64,000 nt of DNA, from contig NC_071343.1 in assembly GCF_027744825.2 (NCBI RefSeq), forward strand, positions 16,612,366-16,676,365. Reading direction: 5' to 3'. Position 1 is the first letter of the stretch. Each line of letters opens with the position of its first letter. Made by a program: the position numbers and the translations under genes. The DNA is from Synchiropus splendidus. Its lineage: Eukaryota; Chordata; Actinopteri; Syngnathiformes; Callionymidae. Under the pieces are notes generated by a model, which saw nothing but the letters and a program-made list of their open reading frames with translations, did not search any database and was not told the origin of the DNA. Shown one piece after another: positions 47,555 to 59,356 of this stretch.

Positions 47555-50500
47555 GTGAGTCGGAGACCCGCTTTGCTGCTTTGATCGTCTCGCGGAAACA
47601 TTTACGGACCTTTGACTTCTGCTACTATGCCTCTTTGCAAGTTCCGTAGTCACAAGAATTGATTCATATTATTACACGAACTACTACCACTCGTGTCACT
47701 ATATTTTAGGATGTTCCTGTTCTATATTTTTTTATTTTACTTTTATTTCTATTTATTTGTAATAGTTCACTTGGGTCCATTTTGATTCCCTAGGATTTGA
47801 ATAAAGCAATTTCATTGAGAATGGCAAGTTGTTCTGTAAATAAACACAAATTATGGATCATTTTTTGGATGTATAACACAAATCTGGGCTGTCCTCTATA
47901 TATGTTCGTTTTGTCCATAGCGGTTGTGTCACTTGCAGGTATAAGTCAACACACTTACCCTTCTGCTACTGTCTTTTAAGTGTAGTGAAACTTTATGATG
48001 CTGCAGGAAAATCAATGATGGGTCTTTGCTGTTGAGCCCTAAGTGACTGATGAAGCTTTCGCTCCATAAGCAACTAGTCGCTGGACATGTGCTTGTAGAA
48101 TGTTTAATGTTATGTACAAATGAGAAATGAACAGGGTCAAATAACAATAACTGAATACATAAATAAACCTTGCCATAAAGGTTTATCTTTAAAAAATAAG
48201 TCAAATTTCCTCATCAAAATTCACCAAAACTCCTGGTGTTTAGAAATGAAAACATAAAGAAAGCATCGCAATCCATTTAAAAAAAGACAGGTTCTAGAAA
48301 GATGATGTGGAGTGTCCATATATAAATGCTCCCATTCATCATTTATTACTTTCAGTCACTGGAGCTAATCCTCACAGTCATGAAGTTTGAAGGAGACGAA
48401 CCCTGACAGTCAGTTACACTCCCATTCATGTACGGGGACCTCTGTACTGTTGTTGGATCTGTGGATGCTTACTGTGTTATTTAACCAGCAGAAAATCCTG
48501 CTTATAACCCTGAACCATCAAGGTAACACGGCATCACTGTAATGCTGAGACGTGTGTGACACGTGAAAAATATGTTGTTTCGTCTGACTGCTGTTGACAT
48601 CTTTAACTTCCTGTACAAATATAGTATCATTACCCTTCTTAGTCTGTTGGAGATTTTTTTAAGTTACGCAGTTATTAAGATAAATAAATACATACACCAC
48701 AATCTGAACTTTCAGTGAAACTTCATGTCTACTTTAATGGCAAAGCAAAGCGTCACATAGGATCAAATCATTGATGATAAAAAAATGAATACATAAAATA
48801 ACACAAGGAATCACCATGTAGCCTGTGAATTCATAAAAATGAAGGTGTCTAATAATGTGTGGCGAGGAGGGTTTGGGACTCTCTGAGTCTGTTATATTTA
48901 CTTCCTCCCCGCCGTCGCTCATTGCAGAGGTACTTGAGGAGCTTGTTGGCATCTGCCACACACTGTACTCAGACTGGAGGTGGTCACTCATCAATGATGG
49001 ACTGGTCTCAGTCAGACACAGCTATGCTGTTTTGTTATGTTTAATGTGAAACCTCTGGGTGATGATCTCACTGGGGTCGTACCAGCAGCCTGCAGATATG
49101 CAGACTGACACAATGGTACATCATCCTACTGTGACACCACCTGGTGTTACAGGACGGATTCAGTTTCCAGTTATCAGCAACAATCTCACCAGCGACCAGT
49201 TAGCTGCTGGACACATGACAACGGGTGGAGGGCTTGAAAAAGAGCTCAGAGGTAAACATCTTTCCATAGAGGAAGGATTGAATAACCTGTGCACAGCCAG
49301 AGATCTTGAGCACAGACCTTAAAGTGGGTCATGGGGTAAACGTCTGGGACAGGCTCGGCTCTCAATATGTCTGGGATCTCAGTGAAGGTTTAGTGTGCTT
49401 TGATCACCACCAAAGTTAGAAAATACAGCTTGAGACAATTAACCTTGGTTGGTTGGCTCCATTGAAGCCTTTGAAACCTAAGCTTTCAGAAGTCCTGTAC
49501 TTGAAATGGGCCGCCAAGACCAAGGGCTTTAGGAGGGTCAAGTGACGGTCAAAAATGTCATTTGTCTAACTTGGAAAAATGTTTCATTTTTATGTTTATC
49601 TTTTTTTTTTAATTGACTACTACAGGTATTGACACTTCTTCTCTTTAAATGTACCATCCACTTTCGATGGAACAATTACTGCCACTGGAGGTCAAACGTG
49701 GCGCTGTACAACTCATTCCGAAAAGAATTCAGGCAGTCATTACTAATCGCATTACATTACATTAAATATATTTAACAATTTTAGGTGAGGGGAGGAGATT
49801 CTTCCCTTTTTTTTTCAGTTTTATCCGAGGCCAAGATTCACGGGTGCATGATGTACGACCACACACGTTGTGTAGCCACATCTTCATGGTAGAGCTGTGT
49901 ATTGGCAGGCATCTTGCGATACAATACGTATTCCGATACTGGAGCGGCGATATGATACATTGCAATGTATTGCAGTACTGTAAGTTCAGCAATACAAGTA
50001 ACATTCAACTGACCACCGGGAAGTTGGATTGGACCTAAGTGGAATCCCATTCCAAACAGCCGAGGCGAGGGTTATAGGTGCTACTGTAGTGGTAGATCAC
50101 TGTGTGAGAGTGAGATGCTGCGATACTGTGCTGCCGTAACTGTCGTACACGATGCCGGGCTGCTATGTGTTGCGGCGCCAGACACTGAGTAAAAAAAAAA
50201 AAAAGCATCTGCGGGTGGACGAAAGTCGAGCAGGTCGTAAGTCGGATGTTACTTGTATATTGTAATAACAGCCATCATTTTATGGGGTAAAATCAGATAA
50301 TCCAATACAATTTTATGTGCATCAAACCAAGTTTTTAGTGATGATGTCAGTCCAGTTACAGAGGACTGAATTGCAAATCAACAAAATAACTCCCATGTAC
50401 AGGAAGGAAATGCTGGTATTAAACACATGTCACAAATGCAGAAGCATAGCCAAGTATCTATTTATTAAATATTGATATCGCCAACATAAAATATCAAGAC

Positions 50501-52015
50501 AATAGTTCAGCAAAAATCACGACATTTGAGGATGTGGATATTTTATCACACCCTACTACTTCATGGCACTGACGCCTTTCGTGCCCTTAATGTCATGGTA
50601 GTACCTACGCCTTGCCATTGAGCACATATGACGACGGTATGTGCATACAGCACGTTATCGCCTCACTAGTTGTGTGAGTACCAGAAAGTATTGCGTGAAG
50701 TAATCGCTGTCATAAAGCACAGCATCGTCTAATTGTTTTTATCAGTTTGAGTGGAAGCAAGTTACTTTCAAATCTGCCCTTCTGCGACCAATGACTTTGC
50801 TGTTCGGATAAAAAGAAACAGACAAAATAAACAAGTTCTCTTCATTTTCTTGTGAGATCATTTTTCCGAAGCAGAGTCATAGCAGGCAGGAAATTGAAAC
50901 CAATGCCCAAGGTCATTTAAATGTCGTTCCGAGAACTCTGTTGATCAAGTTCACTTTTTGATGCAGTCTGATGCGGCAGCCAAAGTGGTGTAGGTTATTA
51001 CTTTGAGATCAATGCACTCACACTGCTGCGATTCTTCTCACTGTGCTCACAGGATCATGTTTCACTTTCTTATAAACTGGAGACACCGTCTCATTTTGGA
51101 ATACGATTACTCCCCTGTGCCACTGAAGCGAATGGCTCCGGTGAACTTCAGAAGTACAGGACTGTCGGGAGTCTAGTCGCGATGTATTGACTGAATTGAA
51201 GGAGATCGTCCCGATCTAGGGTGCTGCTGAAATAGAAACTATGCTGCAGCATTTAGACTGCCAGCACATACAAACACACCTGTACTGTAAGCTAACAGCT
51301 TGTCTGCATCTTCAATTCAATACAGTGCCCCTCATTCTAAACAACCACATGGAAAACAAATAACTGCTGCAGTTGTTGTTGTCAATATTCAGCTGTCATG
51401 CAGCAGTAGATGTGTAAATTATTATATAAACATGGCATTATTAAGCGTGGCATCTGCCGGGAAATTCCCTGTGTTTTTAGCTTATTGTTGGTTTCGTAAA
51501 AGAACATTCGGCGCTGTGTCAGGAGACACAAACCCAGTGATCCATTAGATCCTTCCATGCGGTCAGACTCACAGTCATCGGGAAGCTAGAGAGCGATTTC
51601 TTCAACTACTTATACATTAGCACTTTGTTATTTATAGAATGAACCCTAGGGGCCAAGTGCATGAAGCGTGGAGACATGAGCAAATCTACTTCTTAGTCGG
51701 AGGGTCCAGGTCTCCCTGAGCGGTGGTCATGTGCTGATGACTGCTCTGCTCTTCAACTGTTGGTGGCTTCCAGGCATCAGGACAACAGGAGGGCTAGTAT
51801 GAACCGGGGTGAGCTGTGTTGCTGGTAGGACTCCCCAGAGTCCCATATTATGTTTTCACCTTAAATAGTTGTGATCCATAGACAAACAACTTGCTTTAGT
51901 ATTTGTAGTTTCTGGTTGAAACAGGAATGAGCTGGGAAAATGGAGTTGGACCCTCAAACCATCCAGGATGAATTACAGTTAGAGAGGGTTGGGTTTTGAG
52001 AGGCAAGAAGACCTC

Positions 52016-52507
52016 AGGTGCCACCACAGGTCAGCCTCCTCCACCTTGGCATCCCCCCTCGTGTTCTTTCTATCTCTAGTGACCTAGTGACCTCCATCCA
52101 ACATACCTTGTCCCTCCTCTCCATGAGTCCTACCAATCTGAGTATGGCCGTCCTAACTGATAATGTCCTTCCATGGTACTACTATCGAAAACCTCTGTAT
52201 CCTGAAACCTCTGCCTCTGCGTCTTGTCTCTGTGTCACAGCTAGTGTCTCTAAACATCACTCCAGGTCCACGACTGTCCCACAAAGCTTCCCTTTCACTC
52301 TTGCTTAATACTCTTTGGTCAGCTGTAGTGACACAAAACTCTGTCTACACTCTTAGTAATTCTCTTTCTTGTCTTTTTTTCCTCTGCTCTGTCATCTTCA
52401 TCTTTAGTCACTAGGCTCATCCTAGAGATAAATCACACCCTCGTGCAGTCTCCCATCTTTTCCAGATCTTTCTCTCATGCAATCGACACGTGTTCTACTC
52501 TCCCCAT
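52016..52507. repeat. CT-rich segment, possible retroelement remnant
   Basis: A strongly pyrimidine-biased stretch (TCTCC, TGTCTC, CCATC motifs) that continues at 52683-52870 beyond the inserted miniature element. The bias resembles the untranslated parts of fish LINE elements, but I find no reverse transcriptase motif, so the class is uncertain. Confidence 0.3.
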
Positions 52508-52674
52508 TAGTGATGCGCTGGTGAGGCTTCATGAAACACTGTCCTTATTTCCAGCACTTTCAATTACAAAATGGTGTGTGGTGTCATTGAAATACTTGCA
52601 TATAACAAAAGACCGGAGAGTGCCATCTAGTGAGCTCACTGTTTCATGAAGCCTCACCCATCAGCCAATCACTA
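52508..52674 (+). mobile_element. hAT-type miniature element, copy 8, with 8-bp target duplication
   Basis: This is the clearest copy. It starts TAGTGATGCGCTGGTGAGGC and ends GCCTCACCCATCAGCC...AATCACTA. It is flanked by CTCCCCAT (52500-52507) and CTCCCCAC (52675-52682), a 7-of-8 matching duplication. The 8-bp duplication and the TAGTGATGGGC-type tip are those of the hAT superfamily. It has interrupted a CT-rich segment that continues on both sides. Confidence 0.85.
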
Positions 52675-54379
52675 CTCCCCACTCTGAGTGTCCACCCTGG
52701 CCATCTCCATCCTATAAAACCAGTCTACCACCATGCCTGTCATGCTCTATACTTCATGCTTGTCAAGGGTTAGGGTTAGCTCCCATCTCCACTACTTCCT
52801 TGATGCCAAATGACTCTGCTCACTCTACTCATCCAGTTTGCTACAGAACCCATCTCTCCTCTGAACCTGCTTGTGACATAGATTCTGTAGTTTTCATGAT
52901 GGATTTGTAGAATGTAGGGGCTACAGCTATAACTATTGGATAGATGTGAATGACTTGTGCAAATAAATAATACTCACACAAATGTAAAAGTCTCTTGAAA
53001 GTGAGTAGTAGGCTTTGTTTAAAACTGCCATGTTAATGCAATTGGAGCAGAATATTTTTACTTCCTATAAACAACTCACAACAGCAACTGGGAAGAAGAA
53101 AACAATAGAAGATTCCTGCCTGAGTATGATTCGGTTAAACTGCTAATTTGTCTGGAAAAATTGCCTTCATAAGTCACATTTATGACAAATCCTCAAGACA
53201 AATTTCAAAATTACAAGCTTGGTTAAAGCTGCAGCAGTGCAGTCTTCCTTTGGCACTTTTTCCATTCACCCTCTCTTGTGATGTGCGCTCTCTCCTGATC
53301 TACTGCAGTGCATCTGATGTTAAGCCAAGCGCCCATGTTGCTGAGACATTTGGAAGCATGAACGTCAGATAAATAAATCGACCGTAGGCTTCATTTTTCT
53401 TCCCCATTTGTTCACTGCTTAGTTGAACCGATGAATTTGTGGCATTTGTAACCCTGACTTGGGGACGTAGAATGTGCCAAGGCCAATTTTCATGTCTGAC
53501 AGTTGTGGACGTAGTTTAAGGGCTCTGTCTGTACTGTAGTGTACAGTCATTCATTCAATCCATTTAATCTGGTGATTCAGCACACATACGTCGAAAACCT
53601 TCATCCATGTTTACTGACTCAATTTAGCTCCAAGTCATAGTTTTCTTTCTCTCTCCTTTCTTTCTTGTGTACTCTAAAAGTCACATTAATGTCATGCAGA
53701 CTATCTGCCATACAAACGTTAATGTGGAGCCCAGGATAGGAGTTTGTATGATGTTGTCGAGAAGATAAACAAAAAAGCTTGTTGGTGAGGGAACAGCAAG
53801 TCTTACTCAAGTCGGTTTGGACAGCAAAAAAACACTATAAGTGTCAGGTAATTTGCATGTGCCATGGAGTCATTTGGGTAGGATTTTAATTTGCTCATTG
53901 CATGTGCAGATCAACCCACTGTTCCAATGAAAGACTCCACTTTAATATCACTATGTCAAAAGGCTGTATGTTAAATATGGTTCTTGATAAGGGCATTGCC
54001 AAACTTTGAGCGGGAGTACATTCACTCATCTAGTTTGTATATATTGGCATCACAACGTCATCATCACAACGTCAAGTAACACCTTTTGTTGCAGTGTATT
54101 TTCTTGAGCAGTGTTTTGACACTGCCACCACAACTTCCTTGTGGACCGTTACTGTGAACATACTGGGTCAATACACGCAGTAGCAGCATCACTTTTTATC
54201 TTGTAGCATTTCTAAACATCTTCAACAGAGGATGAATAAACAAACATGTTGTTTGGATTGAAACTATTGGATTGAGTCGATCAACTTCATCAGGCTCCAT
54301 ATTTGCAGCTTGGCTTCTTTGAATGCTCCAATGTTGCTTGTCATACTTTTGTATTTTTCAAGCCCAATGGGTTTAAACC

Positions 54380-55026
54380 AGTGGTTCCCAACCCCCGGTC
54401 CGTGGATCAATTAGCACCAGATTCTGTGTATTATCTGAGTCTGAAGGATCTTTTATTGTGAAAAAAAAAACTTTTTTGAAAAATGACCGGATTCTCTCGG
54501 TTAATCCTCGGTCACTTGAGCGCCAACATTAAACCCACAAGCTCGCAAAATGAGTAGGAACAGGCCGTTTCTTTTGCTAAGGGGAAAAGGTTTAGTGAAG
54601 AGCCTTCAACTTCCAAGAAGAAGGACGTTTTTAACAAACAATACCACGAGTCGTACTCGAAATATAGATTTATTGTGGCTGTCTACCATCACTCCCAGGT
54701 GGGACCGTCTCGTTGCAGAGAAGAACAAGCTCAGGGCTCCCATTGATTTAACAATATGGTGATTTAAAAATTTCATGCACTTTATGTTGGGTTTTGTGGT
54801 GCATCTGCATGTTACTTTGAAGGCATGTTTAAACGTTACCTTAGCGACCAGAGTCAGAGAGCATTGGGGCACTGGTCAAGAGGAGGAGAGTTTCTGAGTG
54901 TTAGTGGGAACACTAACATGCAGAGGCCTTATCTGACGCTTCAAAGTGGCAACATACGCCCCGGGCCACATTCCAATTGTCAAGTGTTGACCGGTCCGCA
55001 GTGATAAAAAGGTTGGGAGACCACTT
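54380..55026 (+). mobile_element. hAT transposon relic with perfect 8-bp target duplication
   Basis: It is flanked by GTTTAAAC at 54372-54379 and again at 55027-55034. Terminal inverted repeats: CAGTGGTTCCCAACCCCCGG on the left, and on the right ...AAAAAGGTTGGGAGACCACTT, whose complement begins AAGTGGTCTCCCAACC. Inside, at about 54618-54670, one frame reads DVFNKQYHESYSKYRF, which resembles the N-terminal block of hAT/ZBED-type transposases; the frame breaks soon after. It is an internally deleted, inactive copy. Confidence 0.88.
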
Positions 55027-56054
55027 GTTTAAACAACACATGGTTATTCCTAAGGCGTTGAATGCCAACTACTGTTAAGCAAACCTTGGTGATCAATGTT
55101 GAGTCACCCGTCGTTGCATGTTGATGCAGTACACTTTCAACTGAATCAAAATTTTCATTTCTCTCTGCAATTTCTGTTCCCATAGGCAGCGCTACCCTGG
55201 AAGCCTCTCTGTCAGTCCAAAACACTGTTGTATATATGTAGAAAAATAGAAAAAGAGAGTGTTTGGGTTAAGCAATGAGGTGGCGCTCCTTCAAGTTCCA
55301 CTCATGAAAGACAGTTATATCATTGGTTTGGCCACTCTTATGATCATGCAAGGTATTAAATATCAAGTAACACCTGCATTTTAGTAACACTGTAGCCTTA
55401 CTCTCCACTCTCCACGTGTCCTACCCTTGGTCAAGAATGACATGCCATGGGAAGGGTAACACCCAGGGTGCCAACATGCACTGTAGGACCGTGGGCAGCT
55501 GTTGGAATAAGCAGGACAACGCAGCTCCAGTCGTTCAGACTTACGTGACCTGGATCGTAAGGAATGATCCTCACTTTAAAGGCACCGTCTCACTGCTGCT
55601 CCCTGGTGCCAGTGACCTCATACAGGTGTGTCTTCAGCACCGTAAACCAAGGCTTGGACACCACTTCTTCCTATGCTTGAAACACAGTAAATAACTTGAG
55701 TGTTAGACAGATGAAGATGCATTTTCTCCTCTTTATGTTGATTCCAGCAAATACCTCAATATGGACATGCAAGCTCTTTTGAAAGTCAGCATTTTCAACT
55801 GAGCCTCACATGCAATATTCTAATTTTGTAACATTGATTAATTATTCAAAATTAATTCAGGAAAAGTATTAGATGGCAATAGATGAGCGTTTATGGAGCG
55901 TGAGTCATTGAGACGACCCAACTCTGGCGTGTCAACAGGATTATGCCAATGAAGCCAGTGCTGTTGGAAACAGTTAAGAGGAGGGTTTTAGCATACATTT
56001 GTGCCCTGCTTTACTTGGCTCCACTGTTACTACTGATTTTATAGTTTTATAGTT

Positions 56055-56535
56055 CTGTCCATCTGTGTGTGTGTATGTGTTTAAGCATATCTATCCTAGC
56101 GAGGACCAATTTCGAGGAAAACACCTCCTTGTGGTCCATGTCTTGGTGGGACCCGTTTGCCTGACCCCACAATTCTTCAAGATGACAATGAAGGCATTAA
56201 AATATGTGGGTCATTATAGCTGGGTTTCAGTTAGGTTCAGAGTCCCGGTTCAGGTTAGCCATTAGTTTAGGATGGTTAGGTGTAGGGGGAGAGGCTGGGG
56301 AAAGGGTTATGGCCATGAGCGGTCCTCGCAAAGATAAAAATACAAACACGTGTGTGGGCATGTTTTAGATGTTCAGGTTTAGAGGGTTAAAACGTCAAAG
56401 TAGAAGTAAAAGTAGTTTATTAGAATTGGGTTTATGTTTGGCTCAGGCTCCAGGTTAAGGTCAGCCATATGTTTTGGATGGTTAAGTTCAGGGTTAGGTC
56501 AATGAGAGCACACGCATGTGTGTGTGTGAGGTGTG
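56055..56535. repeat. Dispersed GTTAGG-rich fish repeat
   Basis: The unit has a GTGTGTGTATGTG start, TAGCGAGGACCAATTTCGAG, many GGTTAGG/GGTTCAGG variants, then GGTCCTCGCAAAGATAAAAA with ACAAACACGTGTGTG. This organisation (GAGGACC ... GTTAGGG ... GTCCTC-CAAAGATA) is a commonly seen teleost interspersed repeat, by my recollection. A second partial unit follows to 56535. The GTTAGG runs are interstitial and too diverged to be a telomere. Confidence 0.55.
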
Positions 56536-57948
56536 AGTCTTTTGCAGACTACTGAAAGAGTCTAACCCTGGCGTACATCTGTCCCTTTTCAATCTGACTG
56601 AATCTCTCAGATGAATTCACGAGTCCTAACTAAATCAGTGTCAGTTAATATCATCAGATGCACAATGATGGTTTCCCCTCTTCTCATGACGTCCCTCTGC
56701 CGGTGACTCACTCCTCATTCATCTCATTTCATCACTCACGCGAGGTCATATTTCTCAATTAGCTGAGAGTCCCTTTTTCCTGACTTCACGTCCTCCACTT
56801 CACACGTGAACCTGCGTTATTGCTGGCGCCGGCTGGTGGGTAGCTTGTCTGAAGCAGTGCATTCATCCTGGCATCATTCTTCAGCAAACATGTGTCTGCG
56901 CTCACCAAACTGTAACCCACTTTTTCATTGTCACGCCTGAGCAGTTGATGAGCAGGGTTGAGGCCCTGCTGCCCAGTCAAGCGTGCGCATTCATGACTGT
57001 GTGCATGTGTGCGTGGGAGAGACCGGTGCGTGTGTCTGTGTGTGTGTCGTGGTCACGGTGGGACAAACGCTGACTATGGTCCAGGCGCCATGATGCTAAC
57101 AATTATTTCAGCACCTTTGCCGGTGGACAGCAGACCATGTGTGACTGGGACACACATACATGTTGGGCCCGCGCTTTGACACACGGCAACGCTGTCTCAC
57201 ACAAACAATGAAATTACAGCGCGTATCTCACGCTTTTGTATGTAAACACGCTCATGTGAAGTGACACTTCAGCATCTGACTGTCAAGTCCTGAGGCAAAA
57301 TAACCAGTTGGTGTCTTATGGAACTGTCAGCCACATTTTTTTTTAGTTGCTGACGTTGCAAGAAGGCACCTTGTGGACAACATGTGTACAATTTGTGTAG
57401 CGGTGGAGTTTCATGACACTGCAACTCTTCACGGTTAAAACTTAAGATAAACTAAACTTAAGTAAAGCTAACTTGGTAAATATTGGGTGGATAAAAAAAT
57501 GATGATCCACTTGAGCACATTACAGTGAGGAGAGCTTGCATCATGTTTGTTTGTTGTGTTCAAGAACACAGAATATTTCATATTAAGATAAATAATATTT
57601 TATATTATTTAAGATATATTTCATAGCCAGAGTCCACGATCCACTATGGTCAGTCACATATAGGTGAAATATTTCAGTGAAATACTTACTGAAGACACTA
57701 AGCACAAACAACAACAAACAAAGTTGTTACCAACAAATGCTTTTTTTCTTATTCTATTTTATTTTACAATACTGTTTAACTAATGGATTTTTTTCATATT
57801 TTCAGTAGTATGTGTGTAAATGACCACCATGTACTTGTTGACAAAATGTAGGCCTCATCGATCATACAGACGGTTTCAAGTCCTCAACCTCTTGTTCTTG
57901 TTGGAGGTTTATCTTCGTTCAAGCAGGCCCTCAAAATATGTTATATAA

Positions 57949-57952
<4 letters not shown>

Positions 57953-58006
<54 letters not shown>
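57953..58006. repeat. (TA)n microsatellite
   Basis: A pure TA run of about 54 bp in the long non-coding stretch. Confidence 0.93.
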
Positions 58007-59273
58007 TAAGATTTTTATAATCCATTGCTTATAATCCTCATTATAAAAAGACTATCTGTTTCTACTTCACACTGCTTTTGTGCTCAAATATCATTTGGAT
58101 GTTGAGGCTCGTAGTTAGTCCGAGAAAAGCCTAGCATTCTGCCTCATAGCAAGTAGAGTGTGATGTCAAACGTTGACCTAGAAATGTGATCTTTTTTAGT
58201 GAAGATGTCTTTTGTGGTCTTTTGTGAAGACTCGAACCTTTTGACCTGCGTGAACAGCATATGAGTCGCAGCTCCGGATTCTATTCAGGGTCATTGTGTT
58301 CTTATTCGGTCTTTGCTGTGATGTGGTCTTGTCACCATGGAGACATTTTCCATGTAGACAAGAAGAAGCTGCTCCAAGTCATTGTCACTTAAACTGGCAT
58401 ATATGGGAGCTCAACAGGTTTCTATTGGGGAAGCGTATCGTTGTACTGAGTCTGTAAAATGTAAGATAAAATTTAAATTCAACATTTGAAGGAAGAGTTT
58501 TCTGAATGAAATGGACTTAGTGTTTATTTTTCCATCTGTTTGTATAGGTTTTAAGCCACTTGGACTTCAGGAAAAAGAAAGCCTTGGTGTGGGTTCAAGC
58601 ACTGCTGGAATGTTTAATGGTGGTGCCAAGTTTTCGCTGCAGAAATGAGTTCCATGATTCAAAGGTTTAAATCTTTGTTTTCCAGTCATGGTTGCACTGA
58701 GGGTTTGCTTCCCTGTTTAATTAGTATCCATCCACATCTGCTCTCTCTCGTGCTGCCAAAGGAGAATTTTCATTATCTCGGTTGGAAAGGAAAACAGGGC
58801 TTCAGAAAATGAATTGTTGCAGCATCAAGATGTTCAGCTGGCGTTCACATACGGGTGTAAACACCATGAAAGTGTGTTAAGCCGTCACAACCAAATCCCC
58901 CCAGGGTTGTTTGCTCATTAGTAAACACAATATCTAAGAGTCTTACAAACATTTAACTGATGAAGACTTCACCGACAACGTTGTCCTGTTCCGCAGTTAG
59001 ACTGTCGACCTCGCACTCGTTTTGAGGAATTTGCAAAAGTCCAGGCTAATCCAAACACAGCACTTTCGTCGGGATTCTTGTGCTCACACTTATACGCTTC
59101 AGTTGTCAAGCACAACCTGTTCACACAAAATGTTCAGACTTGTTTTGGCACCGCGCCCGTCCCTTTGATACCAGCGCGCTATAGGAGTGCCGGCGACAGC
59201 AGTTGAGCGCCAATGCTAGCATGTTCAGCACGGTTGTTGTGGACATAGAATGTAGTAAACATGGAAAAAAATT

Positions 59274-59356
59274 AAATACAAGTAGCTGAAAATGGAAGTA
59301 GAAGTGGCTGGTAAAAGAAGTAGCTGGGTAAAAATGGAAATAGAAGTAGCTGAGTC
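59274..59356 (+). repeat. Degenerate AAGTAGCTG(A/G)..AAATGGAA tandem repeat
   Basis: Four imperfect units of about 20 bp built on AGTAGCTGAAAATGGAAGTA and variants. It lies in non-coding DNA and has no visible function. Confidence 0.7.

Noticed and set aside
49059..49322. 87-codon plus-strand open frame rich in Thr and Gly
   Set aside because: It has no recognised domain and is not bounded by convincing splice sites.
52766..52780. AGGGTTAGGGTTAG as a telomere-like site
   Set aside because: There are only two units, within CT-rich repeat sequence, so it is not a telomeric tract.
55416..55694. 92-codon plus-strand open frame ending near a GTGTGT donor-like site
   Set aside because: It has no family match and no clear acceptor, and it could not be linked in phase to the exon at 47554.
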